Below, in pieces: positions 8,632 through 15,968 of a stretch of DNA of 64,000 nucleotides. Position numbers and translations under genes: made by a program. The notes under the pieces were generated by a model. It saw nothing but the letters and a program-made list of their open reading frames with translations. It searched no databases and was not told the origin of the DNA. The stretch is from Streptosporangium sp. NBC_01756 (GTDB taxonomy: Bacteria; Actinomycetota; Actinomycetes; Streptosporangiales; Streptosporangiaceae), in the NCBI RefSeq assembly GCF_035917975.1, contig NZ_CP109130.1, positions 5,580,001-5,644,000 of the forward strand, given 5' to 3'. Positions within the stretch are counted from its first letter, which is position 1. Every line of letters starts with the position of its first letter.

Positions 8632-9341
8632 CGCCACGTGAGGGCCTCAGAGGCGGCGGCGCGGCGGGAGCGGCCCGGCGGGCATTCCGCGGAGCGAGCG
8701 AGGAGACGAATGCGATCATGGTTTCCGTGCGCATGACGCCGGTGCCGCGCAGCACCGTGGTGGCCTACCGGGACGACGGGGCGCTCTCGAGGGCGATGGG
8801 CGCGCTGGTGGCCGGGCAGCTCCCGCCGCTGCCCCCGGCGATCGTCGGGATGTTCGTGACCGGGGTGCTGCTGATGGTGGGCGTGGCCGGTGCGGACGGC
8901 ATGGCGGTGTTCGCCCCGGCGGTGGCGTTGCTGCTGGCCGGTCCCGGCAGTTCCCATCCGCACGACGGCAGGATCGACTGGCTGGTCCCGCCGATCCTGC
9001 GGCTGACCGAGTACGGATTCGTGGCCGCGGTCGGGTTCGCGCACGACGTGCCGCCGTGGTTGATCTTCCTGCTGCTCGGCGCGATGGCCTTCCACCACTA
9101 CGACGTCGTCTACCGCGTACGGCAGCGCGTCTATCCGCCGCCCTGGCTGGCCACGGCCGGTCTGGGCTGGGACGGCCGCATGCTGCTGATCGCGCTGGGC
9201 GCCCTGGCCGGGCAGATGACCCTGGTCTTCTGCCTTCTCGCTCTCTACCTCTGGGGCCTCTTCGGATGGGAGAGCGTCACCTGCTGGCTGGCCGTACCAC
9301 GCTCGGGGGTGGACGCGGCGGATCCGGGCACCCACGATTGA
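8628..9341 (+). CDS. DUF5941-like membrane protein
   Basis: 237 residues if read from the ATG at 8628, which overlaps the preceding stop in an ATGA; a shorter start at ATG 8718 is also plausible. It has about five hydrophobic segments and a conserved-looking core: 'RDDGALSRA', 'SSHPHDGRIDW', 'HHYDVVYR' and 'GLGWDGRM'. From memory these are features of DUF5941, which in streptomycetes is usually the C-terminal part of the same polypeptide as the preceding CDP-alcohol phosphotransferase. Here it is a separate, coupled gene. Function is unknown; the His/Asp/Tyr clusters between helices suggest a catalytic or metal-binding membrane enzyme rather than a simple anchor. Confidence 0.72.
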   Translation: MTPREGLRGGGAAGAARRAFRGASEETNAIMVSVRMTPVPRSTVVAYRDDGALSRAMGALVAGQLPPLPPAIVGMFVTGVLLMVGVAGADGMAVFAPAVALLLAGPGSSHPHDGRIDWLVPPILRLTEYGFVAAVGFAHDVPPWLIFLLLGAMAFHHYDVVYRVRQRVYPPPWLATAGLGWDGRMLLIALGALAGQMTLVFCLLALYLWGLFGWESVTCWLAVPRSGVDAADPGTHD

Positions 9342-9382
9342 GCCACGGCCGAGAACGGTCGGGAGATCCTCGATTACACGTT

Positions 9383-9415
9383 CTGGCCCCAAAGCCAACT
9401 AACCTTTGGGGCCAG
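9383..9415. terminator. Perfect 12-bp stem hairpin between two envelope operons
   Basis: CTGGCCCCAAAG and CTTTGGGGCCAG form a perfect 12-bp stem around a 9-base loop. It lies 41 bases after the DUF5941-like gene and 40 before the next start. It most likely terminates the upstream operon, but there is no U-tract and it could instead sit in the leader of the downstream operon. Confidence 0.55.
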
Positions 9416-9455
9416 GAGTGCCCGCCGAGGGGCTCATTCGGGTGAGGAGCGCACG

Positions 9456-10190
9456 TTGCTGGGAATGGTGCTGGCCGCCGGGGCCGGACGACGCCTGCGG
9501 CCGTACACGGACACGCTGCCCAAGGCGTTGGTGCCGGTCGACGGTGAGACCACGATCATGGACATCTCGCTGCGCAACCTCGCGGCCGCGGACCTCCGTG
9601 ACGTCGTGATCGTCGTCGGCTACCAGGCGCAGGCCGTACACGAGCGCAAGGCCGAGTTGGAGCGGCGCCACGGCGTCAAGCTCACCCTCGTGCACAACGA
9701 CAAGGCCGAGGAGTGGAACAACGCCTACTCCCTGTGGTGCGCGCGCGACTACTTCGACCAGGGCGTGCTGCTGGTCAACGGCGACACCGTGCACCCGGTC
9801 TCCGTCGAGCACACGCTGCTGTCCGCGCCGGAGACCGGCGACATCCTGCTGGCGGTGGACGACGTGAAGAAGCTCGCCGACGAGGAGATGAAGGTCACCC
9901 TCGACGAGGCCGGCCATCTGGCGCGGATCACCAAGCTGATGGACCCGGCCGACGCGGCGGGGGAGTACATCGGCGCGACGCTGATCCGCCCCGGCATCGG
10001 CGGGCGCCTCGCCGACGCCCTCCAGGCCACCTTCGAGCGTGACCCGCAGCTCTACTACGAAGACGGCTACCAGGAGCTCGTCGCCCGCGGGGAGAAGATC
10101 TCGGTCGCCCCGATCGGCGAGGTCTCCTGGGTCGAGGTCGACAACCACGACGACCTGGCCAAGGCGCGGGAGATCGCGTGCCGATACTAG
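9456..10190 (+). CDS. Sugar/alcohol-phosphate nucleotidyltransferase (LicC/GlmU-N-like)
   Basis: 244 residues from the TTG at 9456 behind a GGTGAGGAG ribosome-binding site. The N-terminus 'GMVLAAGAGRRLRPYTDTLP' with 'PKALVPV' just after is the NTP-binding signature. 'LLVNGDTV' supplies the metal-binding Asp and 'WVEVDN' closes the active site. The short length without a left-handed beta-helix resembles phosphocholine cytidylyltransferase LicC and CTP:inositol-phosphate cytidylyltransferases rather than glucose-1-phosphate enzymes. It overlaps the next gene by 13 bases. Inference: it makes the CDP-alcohol used by the phosphotransferase two genes downstream. The nucleotide (CTP) and the alcohol are not proven by sequence. 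Confidence 0.8.
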   Translation: MLGMVLAAGAGRRLRPYTDTLPKALVPVDGETTIMDISLRNLAAADLRDVVIVVGYQAQAVHERKAELERRHGVKLTLVHNDKAEEWNNAYSLWCARDYFDQGVLLVNGDTVHPVSVEHTLLSAPETGDILLAVDDVKKLADEEMKVTLDEAGHLARITKLMDPADAAGEYIGATLIRPGIGGRLADALQATFERDPQLYYEDGYQELVARGEKISVAPIGEVSWVEVDNHDDLAKAREIACRY

Positions 10191-11236
10191 CCCGGATGCT
10201 GCCCGCCCCGCTGACCATGGAGGTGCGGCGGGGAGCCATCGCCCAGCTCGGTTCGCTGCTGGCCGACAGCCGGGTCGCGACCTCCGGGCGGGTGGCGGTG
10301 GCGGTGGGCGCCGGCCAGGGCGACAAAATCGCCTCGGTGATCGCCCCCTCCCTCGGCGAGGCCCAGGTCTTCCGGGTGCCCGACGGCTCGGTGGACGCGG
10401 CCGTCTCGCTCGGCGCAGACCTGCGCAAGGGGGCCTACGAGGCGCTCGTCGGGATCGGCGGCGGCAAGACCATCGACGTGACCAAATACGCCGCGTCGCT
10501 GGCCGGCATCCCGATGGTGGCGGTGGCCACCAACCTGTCGCACGACGGGATCTGCTCGCCGGTGGCGTCGCTGACGCACGACGGCGGCAAGGGGACCTTC
10601 GGCGTGCCGATGCCGCTGGCCATCATGGTCGATCTCGATTTCGTCCACGACGCGCCGCCCTCGCTGGTCCGTTCCGGGGTCGGCGACGTGGTCAGCAACC
10701 TGTCGGCGATCGAGGACTGGCAGCTCGGCAACACCGAGCGGGGCGAGCCGATCGACGGCCTGGCCTGCGCGATGGCCCGCACCGCGGCGGAGGCCCTGAT
10801 CGGCCGCACGGACTCGATCGAGTCCGACTCCTTCCTCACCGTGCTGGCCGAGGCGCTCATCCTTTCGGGGATGTCGATGGTGATCGCGGGGTCCTCACGT
10901 CCCTCCAGTGGCGGAGACCATGAGATCCTGCATGCCGTGGATCAGCTTTTTCCCGGCACCTCCAACCACGGCGAGCTCGCCGGGATCGGTGCCGCCTTCT
11001 GTTTCTTCCTTCGGGAGGACCCCCGCAGGCTCGCCCAGGTGGTCGGCTGCCTGCGCGGGCACCAGCTACCGGTCACCCCCGGCGACGTGGGCCTGACCAC
11101 CGGACAGTTCACCGAGGCGGTCATGCTGGCGCCGTCGACCCGCCCCGGGCGCTACACCATCCTGGAGCACCTGCGCCTGTCGGAGCCGGAGATCAGAGAT
11201 CGGGTGGAGGACTATGTCCGGGCCGTCGGTCGCTGA
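10178..11236 (+). CDS. sn-glycerol-1-phosphate dehydrogenase-like protein (AraM/EgsA family)
   Basis: 352 residues from a GTG that overlaps the previous gene. It is an iron-containing-alcohol-dehydrogenase fold with 'GIGGGKTIDVTK' for NAD(P) binding, and metal ligands in 'SHDG' (Asp), 'GGDHEILH' (His) and 'NHGELAG' (His), the pattern of B. subtilis AraM and archaeal EgsA. Those enzymes reduce dihydroxyacetone phosphate to sn-glycerol-1-phosphate, the stereoisomer opposite to ordinary bacterial G3P. Relatives also act on inositol-like precursors (2-deoxy-scyllo-inosose synthase is a more distant cousin), so the product is inferred. It is embedded between a nucleotidyltransferase and a CDP-alcohol phosphotransferase, with 23-base overlap to the latter. 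Confidence 0.8.
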   Translation: MPILARMLPAPLTMEVRRGAIAQLGSLLADSRVATSGRVAVAVGAGQGDKIASVIAPSLGEAQVFRVPDGSVDAAVSLGADLRKGAYEALVGIGGGKTIDVTKYAASLAGIPMVAVATNLSHDGICSPVASLTHDGGKGTFGVPMPLAIMVDLDFVHDAPPSLVRSGVGDVVSNLSAIEDWQLGNTERGEPIDGLACAMARTAAEALIGRTDSIESDSFLTVLAEALILSGMSMVIAGSSRPSSGGDHEILHAVDQLFPGTSNHGELAGIGAAFCFFLREDPRRLAQVVGCLRGHQLPVTPGDVGLTTGQFTEAVMLAPSTRPGRYTILEHLRLSEPEIRDRVEDYVRAVGR

Positions 11237-11981
11237 GCTCCGTGCGGTGGCCCAGCCGCACTCGACCATGGAGCGCAACAGCGGGGAGCACTGGGCCGGT
11301 GCTCTCTACATGCGCAAGCTGTCGATCTACGTCACCTGGTTCCTCGCCAAGACGCCGATCTCCCCCAACCAGACCACCTGGCTGATGATCCTGTCCGGGC
11401 TGCTGGCGGGGGTGGTCCTGGCGCTCCCCGGCCTCGGGGCCGCCGTCGGCGCCGCCCTGCTGATCCAGCTCTACCTGCTGCTCGACTGCTCCGACGGCGA
11501 GCTGGCCCGGTGGACCGGGCGGACCTCCATCACGGGCGTCTACCTGGACCGGGTCGGTCACTACTTCGCCGAGGCCGCTCTGCTCATCGGGCTGGGCTTC
11601 CGGGCTTCGGAGATCCTCCCGGACTGGTACACCGTGATGGGCTTCGCCGCCGCGCTCGGTGCCATCCTGATCAAGGCGGAGACCGACCTGGTCGACGTGG
11701 CCCGCGCCCGGTCGGGTCTGGTCGCGGCCACCGAGAGTTCGGCCGAGCACTTCCAGTCGCGTGGCCTGGGCATGGCCCGCAAGGCCGCCGCCGCCCTGAA
11801 ATTCCACCGGGTGGTCCAGGCCGTCGAGCTGTCCCTGCTCGTGGTGATCGCCGCGGTGTGGGACCTGCTCAGCGGTGGTCTGGCCGCGACGAGGGTGCTC
11901 ACGGTCGCCTGCGTCGTGGTCGCCGTGCTGCAGATGGCCCTGCACCTCGTCAGCATCCTGGCCTCCAGGCGGCTTTCATGA
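11214..11981 (+). CDS. CDP-alcohol phosphotransferase family protein with altered active-site motif
   Basis: 255 residues from the ATG at 11214, with GGAGG in the end of the preceding gene. It has about six membrane helices. The family motif is present as Asp91, Asp94-Gly95, Ala98-Arg99, Gly108 and Asp112, but the last position, normally the Asp proposed as general base, is His116 (codon at 11559). The first CDP-AP protein in this window keeps that Asp. In context it should use the CDP-alcohol made by the gene at 9456, perhaps with glycerol-1-phosphate from the neighbouring dehydrogenase, to make a phosphodiester-headed lipid or polymer precursor. The His may mark a subfamily with altered chemistry rather than an inactive enzyme, since the rest is intact. 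Confidence 0.8.
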   Translation: MSGPSVAELRAVAQPHSTMERNSGEHWAGALYMRKLSIYVTWFLAKTPISPNQTTWLMILSGLLAGVVLALPGLGAAVGAALLIQLYLLLDCSDGELARWTGRTSITGVYLDRVGHYFAEAALLIGLGFRASEILPDWYTVMGFAAALGAILIKAETDLVDVARARSGLVAATESSAEHFQSRGLGMARKAAAALKFHRVVQAVELSLLVVIAAVWDLLSGGLAATRVLTVACVVVAVLQMALHLVSILASRRLS

Positions 11982-12147
11982 GGAACCGGACAGCGTCGCG
12001 GTGCGTCGTAGGTGCGAACACCTTACTGTTTGGCAGGTGTTCGCCGACGGTTCCGATACGCTTGCTTTCCGGTAAATCAGTAACGTTTGGCCATGTCAAA
12101 GTTGCCCGACACAGCAGACTCGGTGATCATGAAAGTATGCTCCGTAC

Positions 12148-13059
12148 GTGCTCTCGACGCGTCAGGGCGATGACCCGTTGAAGATCTCGTGCGTCATCCT
12201 CACCATGGGTAACCGGATCCCCGAGCTGGGCCGGGCCGTGGAATCCGCGTTGAACCAGGTCGACGGTGACGTCGAGGTGGTCATCGTCGGCAACGGCGCG
12301 GACGTCCCCGAGCTGTCGGTCGGCGTGCCCGCCGGTTCGTCCGCCTCGATCAAGACCGTGCGGCTCGGCCACAACGCGGGCATCCCGGCGGGCCGCAACC
12401 GCGGCGTCGAGGAGTGCTCGGGTGACGTGGTGCTCTTCCTGGACGACGACGGCTGGTACGGCGCGACGGATGTCGTCTCCCACCTGCGTGAGCGCTTCTC
12501 CACCGAGCACGATCTCGCCGTCGTCTCCTTCCGGGTGATGGACCCCGACGGCGGCAACGGCCAGCGTCGGCACGTCCCCCGCCTGCGGGCGGGGGACCCG
12601 GAGCGGTCCTCGCCGGTCACCACCTTCCTGGGCGGCGCCTGCGCCATCCGCCGCTCCGCCTTCCTCCAGGTCGGCGGCCTCCCCGAGCGGTTCTTCTACG
12701 CTCACGAGGAGACCGACCTGGCCTGGCGGCTGCTCGGTGAGGGATACCGCATCGAGTACGACGCGCAGACCGTCATGTACCACCCGCAGGTCCCGCCGAC
12801 CCGTCACGCCGACTTCTACCGGCTCAACGCGCGCAACCGCGTCTGGCTGGCCCGCCGTAACCTGCCCTGGCCGCTGGCGGCGCTCTACCTCCTCAACTGG
12901 GTCGCCCTCACCCTGATCCGCGAACGCTCCGGCTCCGCGCTGCGGGCCTGGTTCACCGGTTTCTCCGAGGGACTGCGCGAGCCTGCGGGCGAACGCCGCC
13001 CCATGGGCTGGAAGACCGCCTGGCGCATGCTCCGCCTGGGCCGTCCGCCGATCGTCTGA
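12148..13059 (+). CDS. Family 2 glycosyltransferase
   Basis: 303 residues from the GTG at 12148; a TTG at 12178, just before 'ISCVILTMGNR', is an equally possible start since neither has a strong ribosome-binding site. GT-A features are clear: 'SCVILTMGNR', 'NAGIPAGRNRG', the metal-binding 'LFLDDDGW', 'GGACAIRRSAF' and 'HEETDLAWRL', which is typical of rhamnosyl- and related GT2 enzymes of the WcaA/RfbF type. There is one C-terminal hydrophobic stretch at about 230-250. It starts 166 bases after the CDP-alcohol operon and may have its own promoter. Donor and acceptor are unknown; a wall or capsule glycan is likely. Confidence 0.8.
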   Translation: MLSTRQGDDPLKISCVILTMGNRIPELGRAVESALNQVDGDVEVVIVGNGADVPELSVGVPAGSSASIKTVRLGHNAGIPAGRNRGVEECSGDVVLFLDDDGWYGATDVVSHLRERFSTEHDLAVVSFRVMDPDGGNGQRRHVPRLRAGDPERSSPVTTFLGGACAIRRSAFLQVGGLPERFFYAHEETDLAWRLLGEGYRIEYDAQTVMYHPQVPPTRHADFYRLNARNRVWLARRNLPWPLAALYLLNWVALTLIRERSGSALRAWFTGFSEGLREPAGERRPMGWKTAWRMLRLGRPPIV

Positions 13060-13101
13060 TCCCGTACGGCCCGGCCCTTCCCGACGACCGGAGGCGGCGA
13101 C

Positions 13102-14187
13102 ATGACCGATGCCATGACCCGGCGGGCCCACGAGCTCGCCGCAGCCGGGCGGCTGCCCGCCTTCGTCTACGACCTGTCCGCACTGGACGCGCACGTCGCG
13201 GCCGTACGGGCGGCGCTGGGCGGGACCGAGCTGCACTACGCGGTCAAGGCCAACCCCGACCCGGAACTGCTGCGGGTGCTGGCCCGGCACGTGGACGGTT
13301 TCGAGGTGGCCTCGGGCGGTGAGCTGGCGCATGTGCGGGCACTGTTCCCCGACACGCCGATCGCGCTGGGCGGGCCGGGCAAGACGGACGCCGAGCTGGC
13401 CTCGGACGTCTACCGGCTGCACGTGGAGAGTCCCGGCGAGCTGGCACGCCTGCTCGCCTCCGGGCGCGACGCCGACATCCTGCTCCGCGTCAATCTGGAC
13501 GTCCCCGTCCAGGGGGCCTCGCTGGCGATGGGCGGCGGGGCGACCCCGTTCGGCATGGACCCCGCGGACGTCGCCCGGTGCGTCGCCCTGCTGGAGGGCC
13601 ATGACCGGGTCCGGCTGCGCGGTGTGCACGCCCATCTGGCCAGCGGCCTGCACGCGCGACAGCTTTTGGACCTCGCGGCGGCCGTACTGGAGTACGCCCG
13701 CGGCCTCGGCCTGTCCGAGATCAACCTCGGGGGCGGCATGGCCGTCTCCTACACCGAGCCGGACACCCTGTTCGACTGGGCCGCCTACGGCACGGGCCTG
13801 GCGGGACTACGCGAGGAGGGCGAGGTGCTGCGGATCGAGCCGGGCCGTTCGCTGACCGCCTACTGCGGGCGCTACGCCACCCGGGTGATCGACGTCAAGC
13901 GCGTGCACGGCCGGCTGTTCGCGGTCGTCGCCGGTGGCACCCACCACATCCGCACCCCGGCGGCCAAGAGCCACGGCCAGCCGGTCGTCCCCGGCGCGGC
14001 CGGCGAGCCGATCACCATCGTCGGCCAGCTGTGCACGCCGAAGGACCAGTTGTCCGCCGACGTGCCGATCGCGCTGAAGCCCGGTGACGTCGTGGAGCTG
14101 GCGATGGCGGGGGCGTACGCATGGAACATCTCGCACCACGACTTCCTGATGCACCGGCATCCGGAGTTCTCCTACGTGGAAAGGTGA
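13102..14187 (+). CDS. PLP-dependent fold-type III decarboxylase-like enzyme (LysA/SbnH-like)
   Basis: 361 residues from ATG 13102, 7 bases after GGAGG. 'LHYAVKANPD' holds the PLP Lys49. 'HLASGLHA' and 'INLGGGMAV' are the phosphate-binding and barrel motifs. 'EPGRSLTA' and the C-terminal 'QLCTPKD' (Cys311, the second-subunit catalytic Cys) complete the alanine-racemase/ornithine-decarboxylase-type active site. The ending 'AGAYAWNISHHDFLMH' resembles SbnH and related siderophore decarboxylases more than diaminopimelate decarboxylase. The next gene, a sugar kinase, overlaps by 4 bases (GTGA). No siderophore synthetase is nearby, so the substrate amino acid is unknown. Confidence 0.82.
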   Translation: MTDAMTRRAHELAAAGRLPAFVYDLSALDAHVAAVRAALGGTELHYAVKANPDPELLRVLARHVDGFEVASGGELAHVRALFPDTPIALGGPGKTDAELASDVYRLHVESPGELARLLASGRDADILLRVNLDVPVQGASLAMGGGATPFGMDPADVARCVALLEGHDRVRLRGVHAHLASGLHARQLLDLAAAVLEYARGLGLSEINLGGGMAVSYTEPDTLFDWAAYGTGLAGLREEGEVLRIEPGRSLTAYCGRYATRVIDVKRVHGRLFAVVAGGTHHIRTPAAKSHGQPVVPGAAGEPITIVGQLCTPKDQLSADVPIALKPGDVVELAMAGAYAWNISHHDFLMHRHPEFSYVER

Positions 14188-15068
14188 TCCCGCTGGACGT
14201 CTACACCCTCGGTGAGGCCTTCGCCGTCGTCACCAGCGGCCGGATCCGGCACGAGCACGAGGCCAGGCTGGACGTGACCGGCGCCGAGCTCACCGTCGCG
14301 GTCGGGCTGGCCAGGCTCGGCCATGAGGCCGCCTGGCTGGGCAAGGTGGGCGGTGACGAGCTCGGGGTACGGGTCCTCGCCGCGCTGCGCGGTGAGGGGG
14401 TGGACGTCGCGGACGCGCGGGTGGACGAGGCGTCCCCGACCGGGTTGCTGCTCAAGGAGTCCAGGCCCGGGCAGGCGGCCAGGGTCACCTACTACCGCAG
14501 CGGGACCCGGCTCACGCAGGGGAACGTTCCGATGGACCGGATCGCGGCCGCTACGGTCCTGCACGTCAGTGGGATCTCGGCGGCGCTGAACGCCCGCGAC
14601 GCCATGCATGCCGCGATCCGGGCCGCGCAGGCCGCGGGGGTCACCGTCTCCGTCGCGGTCAACTACCGCGACCAGCTCTGGCCGGACCTGGGGGAGGCCG
14701 AGGAGGTGCTCAGTGCGCTGGCCTGCTCGGCCGACGTGCTGTTCGTCCGGCAGAGCGAGCTGGATCTGGTCAAGCCCGCGCTCACCGGAGACCGCGAGGT
14801 CATCGTGATCCGGGGCGCCCGGGGCGCGAGCGTCCGGGTGAACGGCGTCCGCCACGACGCCCCGGGCGTCTCCGGTCCCGTGGTCGACCCCACCGGTTCG
14901 GGAGACGCCTTCGTCGCCGGATACCTCAGCGCGCTGCTGGAACGGCTGCACCCGGCCGACCGGCTACGCCGGGGCGCCCTGGTGGCGGCCTTCGCGGAGT
15001 CCAGCACCAGCGAATGGCAGGGACTTCCCACCAGGGCCGAACTGCCCCTGATGACGTTCGACGGCTGA
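14184..15068 (+). CDS. PfkB-family carbohydrate kinase
   Basis: 294 residues from GTG 14184, chosen because it overlaps the preceding stop as GTGA; a frame from 14121 would run deep into the decarboxylase. N-terminal 'LARLGHEAAWLGKVGGDELG' and C-terminal 'DPTGSGDAFVAGYLSALLE' are the two PfkB signatures. The latter has the anion-hole GSGD, with Asp as catalytic base. It most resembles 2-keto-3-deoxygluconate kinases. ATP-dependent phosphorylation of a sugar or nucleoside is certain by family; which one is not. Its coupling to a PLP enzyme is unusual and suggests one pathway. Confidence 0.8.
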   Translation: MIPLDVYTLGEAFAVVTSGRIRHEHEARLDVTGAELTVAVGLARLGHEAAWLGKVGGDELGVRVLAALRGEGVDVADARVDEASPTGLLLKESRPGQAARVTYYRSGTRLTQGNVPMDRIAAATVLHVSGISAALNARDAMHAAIRAAQAAGVTVSVAVNYRDQLWPDLGEAEEVLSALACSADVLFVRQSELDLVKPALTGDREVIVIRGARGASVRVNGVRHDAPGVSGPVVDPTGSGDAFVAGYLSALLERLHPADRLRRGALVAAFAESSTSEWQGLPTRAELPLMTFDG

Positions 15069-15093
15069 GAATCCGCCGGCTCCGCGCCGGAGG

Positions 15094-15116
15094 CCGACCG
15101 GGTGATTCCCGGCCGG
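15094..15116. terminator. Candidate hairpin between convergent genes
   Basis: CCGACCGGG and CCCGGCCGG can pair over 9 positions with one mismatch around TGATT. It lies between the kinase and the convergent acetoacetate-decarboxylase-like gene, where a bidirectional terminator is expected. There is no U-tract. Confidence 0.35.
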
Positions 15117-15140
15117 GGGCGGCGGCCCGTGGCGATCCCG

Positions 15141-15968
15141 CTAGATGTCCTCCGCCGCGTCGAAGGCCATGGCGAGGTGGGAGACCGTGGTGGTCATCAG
15201 GGCACGCCTGGGCAGGCCGAGCTCGCTCAGCTCCTTGGCGACGGGGTGGTTGCCCAGCCGGATCAGCGCCCCGCCGGGCCGGGCGCGGACCCCACGTGCG
15301 GACACCGACCAGGGGATGCGACGGGTGACGCCGTCCTGGTGGCTGTAGGCGTCGGGGGCCGCCATCGTGCCGCCCGCGAGCACCGGGGCCCCGGGTCTGA
15401 CCAGCAGGTCCAGCACCAGGCGGCCGTCCTTGCGCAGGATGCACCGCTTGTAGGGGGAGGTCAGCCGCAGGTCGATGTCGGCCAGCTCCTTGGGAAAGCC
15501 CCAGATCGTCCGGCCCGCCTCCAGGGTGAAGCCCTGGTCCACGGGCAGCCAGTGCACGAACGCCCCGGCCTGCCGCAGTCCGGACAGGCGCCCGAGCAGG
15601 CCCCGGCGGACCGGTGGCCCCTCGCCGGGGCGTCGGTCCGGCCCCTCGCCGGGCTGCCGGACCGGCCTCTCTCCGAAGTGTCGGACCGGCCCCTCTTCGA
15701 GGTGTCGGACCGGCCTCTCGCCGGGGCGCCGGACCAGGAACGTCACCCCGAACTCCTGGTAGGCGCCCAGGTCGCCGTCGGTGTAGGAGACGAACACCAG
15801 GGTGCAGAGCGCCTTACCGGGCAGCACCTCGGCGACGTCCATACCCGAATAGGCGATCACCGCCCGCGCGGCGTCGGCCCGGACCAGGTAGGAGGCCCCG
15901 CAGGCGGTGGCGTCCCGGATCCGCACCGGTATGGCGATCTCGCGTCCCTGGATCAGATGGCGTGCCAT
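15141..15968 (-). CDS. Acetoacetate decarboxylase family protein with internal repeat insertion
   Basis: 275 residues from ATG 15968; an upstream in-frame ATG at 16019 lies inside the GT4 gene. 'EAGRTIWGFPKELADIDL' carries the family's Schiff-base lysine in G-F-P-K, so decarboxylase, aldolase or cyclase chemistry on a keto acid is possible; many homologues have no known substrate. The odd feature is an arginine/glycine/proline-rich stretch of five near-identical 8-9-residue units (R-P-G-E-x-P-x-R type, encoded by 15608-15730) inserted between conserved beta strands. The start overlaps the end of the upstream GT4 gene by 16 bases, so the two are probably co-transcribed. Confidence 0.75.
   Translation of the reverse strand: MARHLIQGREIAIPVRIRDATACGASYLVRADAARAVIAYSGMDVAEVLPGKALCTLVFVSYTDGDLGAYQEFGVTFLVRRPGERPVRHLEEGPVRHFGERPVRQPGEGPDRRPGEGPPVRRGLLGRLSGLRQAGAFVHWLPVDQGFTLEAGRTIWGFPKELADIDLRLTSPYKRCILRKDGRLVLDLLVRPGAPVLAGGTMAAPDAYSHQDGVTRRIPWSVSARGVRARPGGALIRLGNHPVAKELSELGLPRRALMTTTVSHLAMAFDAAEDI
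15608..15730. repeat. 24-bp coding minisatellite, 5 units
   Basis: One 27-base unit followed by four consecutive 24-base units (15635, 15659, 15683, 15707), each starting GGACCGGCC or GGTCCGGCC. All keep the reading frame of the minus-strand gene and encode an Arg/Gly/Glu/Pro octapeptide. Confidence 0.85.
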
